From an uncultured Prevotella sp. (GTDB taxonomy: Bacteria; Bacteroidota; Bacteroidia; Bacteroidales; Bacteroidaceae): 12,770 bases of DNA. The position numbers were made by a program, and so were the translations under genes. The DNA lies in the NCBI GenBank assembly GCA_902477645.1, contig CABSIA010000086.1, positions 1 through 12,770 of the forward strand, written 5' to 3'. The notes beneath the pieces are model-generated. The model saw only the letters and a program-made list of their open reading frames with translations. It was not told the DNA's origin and ran no database searches. How positions within the stretch are numbered: the first letter of the stretch is position 1; each line of letters starts with the position of its first letter. Shown here one piece after another: positions 1 to 6,568 of the stretch.

Positions 1-1
1 C

Positions 2-1195
2 CGTGGCTATACAGGTCATGAGATGCTCAACGATTTCGACATCATCAATATGAACCAACGGTCACTGTCGCGAAGCGAGGAAAGTAACGGCAGATTGTAC
101 GACCCTGTCATCGGCAGGTTCCTCAGTCCCGACAACTATGTACAGATGCCGGACAACAGCCAGAATTTTAACCGTTACAGCTATTGCCTGAACAATCCGC
201 TGAAGTACACAGACCCAAGCGGTGAATTTTGGAATCTAATTTTTGGTGCTGCAATTGGAGGTATATTTAACTGGGCTTCACATGGTTTCCATTTTACCGC
301 AAAGGGACTTGGATACCTAACTACGGGTGCCGTAGCAGGTGCTGTTTCTGCAGGATTAGCTTCTGGAGTGAATGTTGCCATGGCTGGAGGAAACTTCTGG
401 ACAGGTGCCGCTGGTTTAGCCAAAGGTATATCATCTACAGGTTTCTTTGCCGGTGCAGCAGTAGGAGCAAGCTCTGGATTTGCAGGAGGTTTTATCTTGG
501 GTGCAGGAAATTCATGGGTTAATGGACAAAACTTTAGAAAAGGACTTCTTACAGGTTTGGGCTCTGGTAGCATAGGAGCATTGTCAAGTGGAATTACAGG
601 AGGTCTTCTTGGCGGTTTTGATGCGTTAGACAAAGGTACAAACTTTTGGACAGGAAAAACGTCCATAAATATTGAAGGGGCTATGGCTTGTGAAGGATGT
701 TTACCAAAAGAGATTGATTTAGGTGGTAAAATTAACATCAAATACGTTGGAAGGTTCGAAAATCAAAATGTGTTTGAAAGCAGTATGTTAGGGGCTTATA
801 CAAGTGGAAATTACTCAGGCGCAACATTTCCAGACATTGGTATTGTGGTAGGCGATGGTGTATTTACAAGTGGTAAACCTGGTGGACTAGTTATGATGCA
901 ACATGAGTTTGGGCACGTTCTTCAATATAATAGAGTAGGTCGTGCAGATTATTATTACGTAATTGCAAGAGAGAGTTTTAAGAATTGTGCACTTGATAGA
1001 TTGACTGGTTTAGATACGCATAGCAATTTCTGGACAGAGACTTGGGCAAATTATTTGTCAAAGAACTATTTCGGAGCGAATTGGCTTGGGATTGAAGAAC
1101 TTTTACCAAGAAAGGGGCAGTTTTATTATCCATCAAAAAATCCTACCAGATTATTTAAATATCTGAAATTTGGGTTCAAGGGTCTCTTCATCTAA
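2..1195 (+). CDS. Rhs-family polymorphic toxin, C-terminal part with putative zinc-metalloprotease tip (5' truncated by window edge)
   Basis: The frame is open to the left edge: codons before the Met at base 23 read RGYTGHE, the usual Rhs/YD-repeat core lead-in, so the true start lies outside the window. The core continues with GRLYDPVIGRFLSPD and ends in YTDPSGE near base 225, the point at which Rhs proteins switch from shared shell to variable tip. Bases 226-650 encode a Gly/Ala-rich, partly hydrophobic linker. The last ~180 residues carry HEFGH (bases 902-916) and TETWAN (bases 1034-1051); HExxH plus a downstream Glu in ExxAN is a gluzincin-like zinc-site layout. Known for the family: the Rhs shell encloses a toxin that is delivered to competitors, often by a type VI system in Bacteroidales. 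Inferred: the effector is a protease. The core has an unusual 11-residue insertion (bases 56-88). Rhs identity is firm; the protease role is likely but untested. Confidence 0.88.
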   Translation, partial: RGYTGHEMLNDFDIINMNQRSLSRSEESNGRLYDPVIGRFLSPDNYVQMPDNSQNFNRYSYCLNNPLKYTDPSGEFWNLIFGAAIGGIFNWASHGFHFTAKGLGYLTTGAVAGAVSAGLASGVNVAMAGGNFWTGAAGLAKGISSTGFFAGAAVGASSGFAGGFILGAGNSWVNGQNFRKGLLTGLGSGSIGALSSGITGGLLGGFDALDKGTNFWTGKTSINIEGAMACEGCLPKEIDLGGKINIKYVGRFENQNVFESSMLGAYTSGNYSGATFPDIGIVVGDGVFTSGKPGGLVMMQHEFGHVLQYNRVGRADYYYVIARESFKNCALDRLTGLDTHSNFWTETWANYLSKNYFGANWLGIEELLPRKGQFYYPSKNPTRLFKYLKFGFKGLFI

Positions 1196-1219
1196 AAATA
1201 CGCACAAAAATTATAGACT

Positions 1220-1705
1220 ATGAGCAAAAAGAAACATAGCAAGATGCTATTTCTTGTGTATAGTATATTATTAGGAGTATTTATAAATACTTCCTGTGTT
1301 ATGGACAGAGTTACTCTGTTTTGTATAAAAAACTGCACAAATGATACTCTATATATTGAATTTACAGAGTCTGACACTCTTGACAATTGGATATTTTGGA
1401 AAGGGAATATTGAATATCCCAATATACCCGTTGCTCAAGAAGATACAACTTGGATATACATACATGGGGAAAAGATGATTGCAGATAATATGTTCTTTGC
1501 ACTACCTGATTCTATCGTTTTCATGGATCCGCGCTTGTTTAGTATTAGCAAAACGTGTTATATATATGCCATAAAGCAACGGATATTAACACAATATACG
1601 CTGGACGATATTCGTGAGAAAAAACTATATGACAGACGAGTTGTTACCAAGAAGGACTTCCATAAGCGGCAATACGAATACAAGTATATGGACGATGGAA
1701 AATAG
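1220..1705 (+). CDS. Small putative lipoprotein of unknown function behind the Rhs toxin
   Basis: This 161-residue protein begins with Lys/His-rich residues and a hydrophobic stretch (residues 9-22) followed by NTSC, so Cys26 is a plausible lipidation site. The -3 residue is Asn rather than Leu, which makes the lipobox weak. The rest is polar, with DTLYIEF near the N-terminus and KLYDRRVVTKKDF near the C-terminus. I recognise the style as a recurring Bacteroidales hypothetical protein found near Rhs genes, but I know no function. It starts 24 bases after the Rhs stop on the same strand, where a cognate immunity protein is normally found. An exported lipoprotein could block a toxin arriving in the periplasm; this is inference from position only. 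Base composition is AT-rich, like its right-hand neighbours. Confidence 0.8.
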   Translation: MSKKKHSKMLFLVYSILLGVFINTSCVMDRVTLFCIKNCTNDTLYIEFTESDTLDNWIFWKGNIEYPNIPVAQEDTTWIYIHGEKMIADNMFFALPDSIVFMDPRLFSISKTCYIYAIKQRILTQYTLDDIREKKLYDRRVVTKKDFHKRQYEYKYMDDGK

Positions 1706-1718
1706 GAATTTAGAGATA

Positions 1719-2075
1719 ATGAAAACAATACGAAAAACAACTCTTGTGGAACTAAATTTAATTGAGTATTTGGCAGGAAAAGCCAAATACCAATTAGATT
1801 TAGCTTGGAAAGAAAAGATTAAGGTTATTCCGTTGACTGATGAGATAATCGGCAGTTTGAGACTGACTTTTGATTCAACATCTGATCCATCACAAGATGA
1901 TTGCATAGAGATTTCTAATTGTATGTTTTACGATAAGGACGGAATTCCCGTAGCTGTCTATCTTCTTGTAAACAAAGAGAACATACTCTGCGAGTTGGAT
2001 ATGTGGAAAGGCGATTATTCTCCGATCAGTGAAATTCCATCGACTGACAGAATGATGGATATAGAACAAATTTAA
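1719..2075 (+). CDS. DUF6984-like small protein, possible immunity or orphan cassette gene
   Basis: About 118 residues are predicted from the ATG at 1719. The N-terminal block (TTLVELNLIEYLAGKA) followed by KVIPLTDEIIGSLRL and CELDMWKGDYSPI fits my recollection of DUF6984, a family often seen beside polymorphic toxins in Bacteroidetes. I chose 1719 because it puts the helix directly at the N-terminus and leaves a 13-base gap after the upstream stop. An in-frame ATG at 1695 would overlap the upstream gene by 11 bases and cannot be excluded. The long upstream extension to a GTG at 1614 overlaps the preceding gene heavily and is unlikely. There is no signal peptide or membrane segment, so it is probably cytoplasmic. 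The molecular function is unknown. Confidence 0.75.
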   Translation: MKTIRKTTLVELNLIEYLAGKAKYQLDLAWKEKIKVIPLTDEIIGSLRLTFDSTSDPSQDDCIEISNCMFYDKDGIPVAVYLLVNKENILCELDMWKGDYSPISEIPSTDRMMDIEQI

Positions 2076-2086
2076 CACTAAATATA

Positions 2087-2515
2087 ATGTTATATTTTAG
2101 ATTTAATGAAAAACCGATAAACAGTGTTTCTCCTTTAAGCTCGAAGAAGAAGACTATATGGGGTAAATTGGTGGACAGAATTGGAAATAAGCTGTCCGCC
2201 AATCCCGATTTTGAGGACAAATTAAAATATGTAACCCAGTGGTATCTGGAATACGATGATGAATGTGATGTATCGTGTCGGGAAATTGGTTTGGATATCA
2301 ATAGAAAAGTTATTGTCAAAATGCCTGACGATAGGAACTATGGCTTTTGGTTAGATACGAATCTCACACTTGAGGATTTTAAAGCAAAATATGATATTCA
2401 AATGATACAGGCATGCGAATTTAACAATCTGTGGGATTCTGTATATTACGATAGAAATATAGAGGTATTCAGAAAGATTGGCAATAACACGCAGCCTCAG
2501 AATGGTTTTCCATAG
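2087..2515 (+). CDS. Hypothetical protein of the Rhs cassette
   Basis: This 142-residue acidic protein has no signal peptide or transmembrane segment. Visible features are a basic N-terminal stretch (SSKKKTIWGKLVDRIGNK), a central YLEYDDE-CREIGLD stretch, and FWLDTNLTLEDFKAKY. I do not recognise a named family. It begins 12 bases after the preceding stop codon, in the same orientation, and shares the AT-rich composition of the cassette, so co-transcription with the Rhs toxin is likely. Its size, solubility and acidity are typical of immunity proteins, but nothing in the sequence proves that role. Confidence 0.7.
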   Translation: MLYFRFNEKPINSVSPLSSKKKTIWGKLVDRIGNKLSANPDFEDKLKYVTQWYLEYDDECDVSCREIGLDINRKVIVKMPDDRNYGFWLDTNLTLEDFKAKYDIQMIQACEFNNLWDSVYYDRNIEVFRKIGNNTQPQNGFP

Positions 2516-2536
2516 TCCTCATTTATACATAAAATT

Positions 2537-3094
2537 ATGAAAATTAATAGTTTTGAGTATTTTCTTAATGCTGTGCATTATAATCTTTGGTTAATAGACA
2601 TTAAGTTTGGGAATTTCATGGGAAAGATAGTCGATAAATTGCTTTCTCCTATCCCCAAATATCTATTCACAAAGAAATACAAGAAAAATTGTTATGAGCG
2701 TCAGTCTAAGGAACAAAAGAATATTGATAAGTTTTTTTACGACAAAGAAACTGGATATCATATATGTAGTGCCAATCATTGGTTTGGCTATTTCTATTCA
2801 GCTTATTCTTTACTCATTTCATTTATCTTAGGAGGTTTTGCATACAGAGAATTAGGTGGTTTGAATACTGTTGTGAAATTAGCCATCCTCATTATTCCCA
2901 TAGGATTATGCTACATACCTGCATATAAAGCAGTTTATACAGATGACCGATATCTGAAATATTACAAGCAATTTGAGAAGGAAGATGAGCAATGGCATAA
3001 AAAATGGAAGCGGATTACTATGGCGTTCTGCCTTGGCTCTGCTATTGCGACTATCTTGGGAATTTTCATAATGTTTATAATTGCAACTTGGTAA
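2537..3094 (+). CDS. Small multi-pass membrane protein of the Rhs cassette
   Basis: The 185-residue product has a soluble, basic N-terminal ~85 residues (NCYERQSKEQKNIDKFFYD region). Three hydrophobic segments follow: roughly residues 88-106 (YFYSAYSLLISFILGGFAY), 113-132 (VVKLAILIIPIGLCYIPAY) and 160-184 (MAFCLGSAIATILGIFIMFII). A charged KQFEKEDEQWHKKWKR stretch lies between the second and third. I do not recognise a family. It starts 21 bases after the upstream stop and ends one base before the next gene's ATG, so the block appears to be one transcript. Inner-membrane immunity proteins exist for several toxin types; that role here is inference only. Confidence 0.75.
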   Translation: MKINSFEYFLNAVHYNLWLIDIKFGNFMGKIVDKLLSPIPKYLFTKKYKKNCYERQSKEQKNIDKFFYDKETGYHICSANHWFGYFYSAYSLLISFILGGFAYRELGGLNTVVKLAILIIPIGLCYIPAYKAVYTDDRYLKYYKQFEKEDEQWHKKWKRITMAFCLGSAIATILGIFIMFIIATW

Positions 3095-3095
3095 T

Positions 3096-3620
3096 ATGTT
3101 ACGTTATTTTTATCTTTACAGCCTCGCCATTGTCCTTCTTATTTCATGTAATAACGAGGACAGCAAGTATTTGGCACCTAATGTCGAAATAGAGAGCGAA
3201 GAGTTGAAAAATGCGATATTGGAATATGACGATAGTTTACATCATAGTCCAAGGCTTGCAGCCAATATTTCAAATAGTGATTATATGCTCTCGGTACATG
3301 AGCGGAATGTCAACGATTCTGTTACAAAGTATTCAATATCTTTTAGTCTCCACACTTGGCTTTTGCAAGATAATCCCGTGTGGCTTGCTAAAATAGAGGA
3401 CAAATATGTTATTTTCTATCCGTCAAATAATTATAGAAGAATATTGTCTACTGACAAACAACTTCATAAGAAGATAGCTTATAGGTATTTTCCTGAGGAG
3501 TATAAACGATTGGAGAAAGGGAAATCGTTAAATTGTTTCATCATTAATGACACCAAATCGCTTGTGTTGACATTCGTTAGAGGTAAACTCGTCTCAAAAA
3601 AGATGTCCTATGGCATATAA
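3096..3620 (+). CDS. Putative lipoprotein, last gene of the Rhs cassette
   Basis: About 174 residues are predicted from the ATG at 3096, one base after the previous stop. A TTG at 3081, inside the previous gene, is a less likely start. The N-terminus MLRYFYLYSLAIVLLISC is a good lipoprotein signal, with LIS before Cys18, followed by acidic residues (NNEDSK). The mature part is polar with no further membrane segment; YVIFYPSNNYRRIL and SLVLTFVRGKLVSKKMSYGI are visible but do not point me to a known family. It should be anchored in the cell envelope. The near-overlap with the upstream membrane-protein gene suggests translational coupling. Function unknown. Confidence 0.78.
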   Translation: MLRYFYLYSLAIVLLISCNNEDSKYLAPNVEIESEELKNAILEYDDSLHHSPRLAANISNSDYMLSVHERNVNDSVTKYSISFSLHTWLLQDNPVWLAKIEDKYVIFYPSNNYRRILSTDKQLHKKIAYRYFPEEYKRLEKGKSLNCFIINDTKSLVLTFVRGKLVSKKMSYGI

Positions 3621-3684
3621 CCTGTCTAAGCTGATCTTTACTTATCATATTCGTAGTTTTGATGTCTTTTGGTTGCAAATATAC

Positions 3685-3746
3685 AAAACTTTCCATTCTA
3701 AATCGCAACTTTTGCCAAAAACTTGCGATTCAGAATGGAAAGTTTT
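3685..3746 (+). terminator. Long hairpin, probable terminator of the Rhs cassette
   Basis: The arms at 3685-3708 and 3723-3746 are 24 bases each and pair perfectly except for one A/C position. The 14-base loop contains a further TTTT/AAAA pairing. The right arm ends in TTTT and runs into GATTTTTATA, so a T-rich tract follows the stem. It begins 65 bases after the last cassette gene and ends about 100 bases before the operon promoter, which suits a terminator. The stem is longer than most terminators, so a decayed mobile-element end is an alternative. Confidence 0.65.
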
Positions 3747-3843
3747 TGATTTTTATAGTATCTGTCACCGATGAAATAATAATCCTACAGAATAGTTAAG
3801 TCGCAGATACTCTGTTATAACAAAACAAATTTTCACGTTTTAT

Positions 3844-3874
3844 TTTGATATTCCGTACGTTTATACTAACTTTG
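3844..3874 (+). promoter_or_regulatory. Bacteroidetes-type promoter for the DUF2264-GH105-PL11 operon
   Basis: A TTTG at 3844-3847 is followed after 19 bases by TAACTTTG at 3867-3874. This fits the known Bacteroidetes sigma-ABfr consensus of TTTG, 19-21 bases, TAnnTTTG. Transcription should begin near 3880, giving a leader of about 135 bases before the ATG at 4017 that includes both repeat copies A and B as transcribed hairpins. Confidence 0.75.
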
Positions 3875-3898
3875 CAGAAGTTAGGCATTTTTGCTTGC

Positions 3899-3922
3899 GG
3901 CCGTTATACATAACGGCCCTAC
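3899..3922 (-). repeat. REP-like palindrome, copy A
   Basis: The arms GGCCGTTAT and ATAACGGCC flank a two-base centre (AC), and CTAC follows at once, which is GTAG at the hairpin foot on the minus strand. It lies in the predicted 5' leader of the DUF2264 gene. The flanks TTTTTGCTTGC upstream and AAAATAACAAAAATCAA downstream also occur around copy D. Confidence 0.85.
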
Positions 3923-3958
3923 AATCTCCTAAAATAACAAAAATCAATAAACACTTTC

Positions 3959-3982
3959 GGCCGTTACAAGTAACGGCCCTAC
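3959..3982 (-). repeat. REP-like palindrome, copy B
   Basis: The arms GGCCGTTAC and GTAACGGCC flank AA, followed by CTAC. Compared with copy A, the innermost pair has changed on both sides (T-A to C-G), keeping the stem perfect. It sits 60 bases from copy A in the same direction, 34 bases before the DUF2264 start codon. Confidence 0.85.
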
Positions 3983-4016
3983 AAAGTAAACTAATCAACA
4001 AAATCAAAATAGAACT

Positions 4017-5288
4017 ATGACCTTAAGATTCAACAAAATTCTAATCGTGATGGTTGCATTGCTGTTGCCGCTGTCGGCGATGGCTGCAAAGAAACAGAAA
4101 AAACAGTTGACCGACCGTGAATACTGGTGCCAGCAGGCCTACAAAATGGCTCAGCCCGTACTGGAAAACATGGCAAAGGGCGAGCTGCAGAAAAACATGG
4201 TGCTCGAAGTTTCGCCAAACTGGGACGGAAGAAACAAAAAAGTGGCTTACATGGAATGTTTCGGCAGACTGATGGCCGGAATTGCTCCTTGGCTCACACT
4301 GCCCGACGATGACTCTGCAGAAGGCGCACAGCGCAAACAGCTGAGAGAATGGGCACTGGCAAGCTACAAGAATGCCGTAGACCCACAAAATCCCGACTAT
4401 CTGGCTTGGAGAGGCCACGGACAGGCGCTCGTTGACGCCGCATACGTGGCAGAGAGTTTCCTCAGAGCATACAACACTCTGTGGGAACCACTCGACGATG
4501 TGACCAAGAAACGCTATTTTGAGGAATTCACCCAATTAAGGCGCGTAGACCCTCCATACACAAACTGGTTCCTGTTCTCAAGCATCATAGAGAGCTTCCT
4601 TGCCAAGGCAGGCGCTCCGTACGACGAGTTCCGCGTGAACACCGCATGCAGGAAAACAGAGGAATGGTACGTAGGTGACGGATGGTATGCCGACGGTCCA
4701 GTTTTCGCTTTCGACTACTATACAAGCTACGTTTTCCATCCGATGTATCTGGAAACTCTCCAGGCTATGGTCGACGCTAAGGCCAACACCCGCCTTGACT
4801 ATAAGAAATACTACGACCGCGAGCTTAAGAGGGCTCAAAAATTCTCCATCATCCTTGAGCGCTTCATATCACCAGAAGGCACTTACCCGGTATTCGGCCG
4901 CTCAACCCCATACCGCCTCGCCGCCATGCAGCCATTGGCTCTGATGGCATGGTACGGCAAACTGCCAAGCGACCTGACTAACGGACAGGTAAGGGCTGCG
5001 CTGACAAAAGTGATGCACAGAATGTTTGACGAGCAGAACAACTACAACGAGGGAGGCTACCTTACAATAGGATTCTGCGGATCACAGAAAAATATTGCAG
5101 ACTGGTACACCAACAACGGCTCACTCTACATGACATCGTTGGCTTTCATGCCTCTCGGACTTCCTGCCACAGACCCATTCTGGACAGACGAGGCTCAGCC
5201 TTGGACTCAGGTGAAGGCATGGGGCGGACAGCCATTCCCGAAAGACCACCGTTGGGCAGACGACATACAGACTAAAGACAAATGGTAA
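4017..5288 (+). CDS. Secreted DUF2264-family protein, candidate glycoside hydrolase
   Basis: 423 residues. A signal peptide covers residues ~1-23 (hydrophobic KILIVMVALLLPLSAMA), so the mature enzyme is periplasmic or surface-located. The rest matches the DUF2264 pattern, an all-helical, probably (alpha/alpha)6-barrel protein. Visible blocks are VGDGWYADGP at residues 219-228, FDYY at 232-235, GRSTPYR at 294-300, and a C-terminal SLYMTSLAFMPLGLP. I recall that some DUF2264 proteins have been placed in a CAZy family with exo-beta-glucuronidase activity (GH154), but I cannot verify that here. Position supports a uronide-related role: it is the first gene after a strong promoter and precedes GH105 and PL11 genes on the same strand. 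Length is typical for the family and no defect is visible. Family assignment is confident; substrate is inference. Confidence 0.85.
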   Translation: MTLRFNKILIVMVALLLPLSAMAAKKQKKQLTDREYWCQQAYKMAQPVLENMAKGELQKNMVLEVSPNWDGRNKKVAYMECFGRLMAGIAPWLTLPDDDSAEGAQRKQLREWALASYKNAVDPQNPDYLAWRGHGQALVDAAYVAESFLRAYNTLWEPLDDVTKKRYFEEFTQLRRVDPPYTNWFLFSSIIESFLAKAGAPYDEFRVNTACRKTEEWYVGDGWYADGPVFAFDYYTSYVFHPMYLETLQAMVDAKANTRLDYKKYYDRELKRAQKFSIILERFISPEGTYPVFGRSTPYRLAAMQPLALMAWYGKLPSDLTNGQVRAALTKVMHRMFDEQNNYNEGGYLTIGFCGSQKNIADWYTNNGSLYMTSLAFMPLGLPATDPFWTDEAQPWTQVKAWGGQPFPKDHRWADDIQTKDKW

Positions 5289-5297
5289 GACGAGGCT

Positions 5298-5321
5298 GTA
5301 GGGCCGCTATGTATAGCGGCC
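5298..5321 (+). repeat. REP-like palindrome, copy C (left half of an inverted pair)
   Basis: GTAG at 5298-5301 directly precedes arms GGCCGCTAT and ATAGCGGCC with a GT centre. It lies 9 bases after the DUF2264 stop. With copy D it forms an inverted pair of 95 bases with GTAG at both outer ends, the REPIN layout. Between the two, bases 5328-5334 and 5340-5346 form an extra 7-bp stem (AATGTTG/CAACATT). Confidence 0.87.
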
Positions 5322-5368
5322 GCAAATAATGTTGGTAATCAACATTTATGGTTTGCTTTTTTGCTTGC

Positions 5369-5392
5369 GGCCGCTATACATAGCGGCCCTAC
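5369..5392 (-). repeat. REP-like palindrome, copy D (right half of an inverted pair)
   Basis: Arms GGCCGCTAT and ATAGCGGCC flank AC, followed by CTAC at 5389-5392. It is the exact reverse complement of copy C over 24 bases. It ends 34 bases before the GH105 start codon, the same distance that copy B keeps from the DUF2264 start. Confidence 0.87.
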
Positions 5393-5426
5393 AATTTATA
5401 AAATAACAAAAATCAACAACTACAAT

Positions 5427-6557
5427 ATGAAGAGAACTATAATCTTGGCATTGGCTTTTATAGGCCTGCAGGCAGCATCGGCAAAGGACTGGACTGCCAA
5501 TGAGGTGAAAGACATAATCACAAAAGTGAACAACACATGGCAGCAGAGCCATCCGAAACAGGAACGCTCGTTCTGGGACCCAGCTGTATACCACACTGGA
5601 AACATGGAGGCCGCACAATATCTGAACAACAACGACTGGTACAAATACTCTTACCAGTGGGCAGAGCAAAACCAATGGAAAGGCGCACGTGAGGCTGATA
5701 AATCAAAATGGAAATATAAAACCTACGGCGAGGGACACGATTTCGTTCTGTTCGGCGACTGGCAAATCTGTTTCCAGACCTACATAGACCTCTACAACTC
5801 TCCTATCGCCCCTGCCGACAAGGATTTCATGGTGGCAAGGGCCAAAGAGGTTATGTCGTACGAGGCCTACAGCAAAAGCAGCGACTACTGGTGGTGGGCA
5901 GACGCACTGTATATGGTTATGCCCGTTATGACAAAGATGTATAAGCTCACCGGCGACAAGCAATATCTCGACAAAATGTACGACAACTGGCAGTATGCAA
6001 ACAGCATAATGTACGACAAGGAGACAGGCCTGTATTTCCGCGACGGAAAGTATATCTATCCGAAACACAAAACCAACGCCGGAAAGAAAGACTTCTGGGC
6101 ACGGGGCGACGGCTGGGTAGTGGCCGCCTTCGCAAAAATTCTGAAAGACCTGCCTAAGAGCGACAAACACCGCAAGACCTACATACAGTACTACAAAAAA
6201 ATTGTAAAAGGCGTGGCAAATTGCCAGCAGGAGGAAGGCTACTGGACACGCTCCATGCTCGACCCCGAACAGGCTCCGGGCAGAGAGACCAGCGGCACCG
6301 CCCTGTTTGCCTACGGCATTCAGTGGGGTATAAACAACGGCTATCTGCCGGCAAAGAAATATCAGAAAGTTGTTGACAAGGCCTGGGAATATCTTGCAAC
6401 TGTTGCTCTGCAGCCCGACGGCACCGTTGGCTACGTCCAACCAATTGGAGAGAAAGCCATCCCCGGACAAGTTGTAAACCAGAAGAGCGTGACAAACTTC
6501 GGAACAGGCGCATTCCTGCTCGCAGCATGTGAATATGCGAGACATCTGGAAAAATAA
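5427..6557 (+). CDS. GH105 unsaturated rhamnogalacturonyl hydrolase, secreted
   Basis: 376 residues from the ATG at 5427. That start gives a clean signal peptide (MKRTIILALAFIGLQAASA, cleaved before Lys20); upstream codons run through repeat D and are not coding. Family: GH105, (alpha/alpha)6 barrel, YteR/RhiN type. These enzymes hydrolyse the unsaturated galacturonate left on oligosaccharides by pectin lyases, by hydrating the double bond. Visible signatures are DYWWWADALYM (residues 153-163; Asp159 is the probable catalytic acid equivalent to the YteR Asp), FWARGDGWVVAAFAKIL (223-239), ETSGTALFAYGIQWG, and NFGTGAFLLAACE at the end. It lies downstream of the DUF2264 gene and upstream of PL11, whose products would be its substrates. 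Length is normal and no key residue appears missing. The signal peptide implies action in the periplasm. The exact product linkage (Rha or other) is inferred. Confidence 0.93.
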   Translation: MKRTIILALAFIGLQAASAKDWTANEVKDIITKVNNTWQQSHPKQERSFWDPAVYHTGNMEAAQYLNNNDWYKYSYQWAEQNQWKGAREADKSKWKYKTYGEGHDFVLFGDWQICFQTYIDLYNSPIAPADKDFMVARAKEVMSYEAYSKSSDYWWWADALYMVMPVMTKMYKLTGDKQYLDKMYDNWQYANSIMYDKETGLYFRDGKYIYPKHKTNAGKKDFWARGDGWVVAAFAKILKDLPKSDKHRKTYIQYYKKIVKGVANCQQEEGYWTRSMLDPEQAPGRETSGTALFAYGIQWGINNGYLPAKKYQKVVDKAWEYLATVALQPDGTVGYVQPIGEKAIPGQVVNQKSVTNFGTGAFLLAACEYARHLEK

Positions 6558-6568
6558 AAACAACATAT

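Larger units (their letters stand above)
3621..4016. other. Intergenic region between the Rhs cassette and the CAZyme operon
   Basis: No gene is visible in this 396-base gap. From left to right it holds the terminator-like 24-bp inverted repeat (3685-3746), the promoter match at 3844-3874, and a leader of about 135 bases with two same-direction palindromic repeats (3899-3922 and 3959-3982). Base composition changes here from the AT-rich toxin cassette to the more GC-balanced carbohydrate genes, so the gap marks a boundary between two unrelated modules. Confidence 0.8.

Noticed and set aside
181..741. 186-codon Pro/Ala-rich minus-strand frame
   Set aside because: It is the complement of the Gly/Ala-rich Rhs linker; the low-complexity composition explains the open frame.
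1614..1718. N-terminal extension of the DUF6984-like gene from a GTG at 1614
   Set aside because: It would overlap the upstream gene by about 90 bases, and the extra residues (ISGNTNTSIW region) look like an out-of-frame reading of that gene.
2548..2555. TAGTTTTG as an internal promoter in the membrane-protein gene
   Set aside because: It lies inside the coding sequence just after the start codon with no matching -33 element.
3676..3683. Minus-strand TATATTTG box as a leftward promoter
   Set aside because: No TTTG lies at the required upstream distance and no minus-strand gene lies to the left; it overlaps the start of the long hairpin.
3899..3982. Tandem stems in the leader as a riboswitch
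   Set aside because: The stems are copies of a dispersed palindrome and no conserved aptamer core or known riboswitch signature is visible.
5703..6566. 287-codon open frame on the minus strand
   Set aside because: It lies opposite the clearly recognisable GH105 gene, has Cys/Val-rich composition and no recognisable motif; it is a shadow frame.
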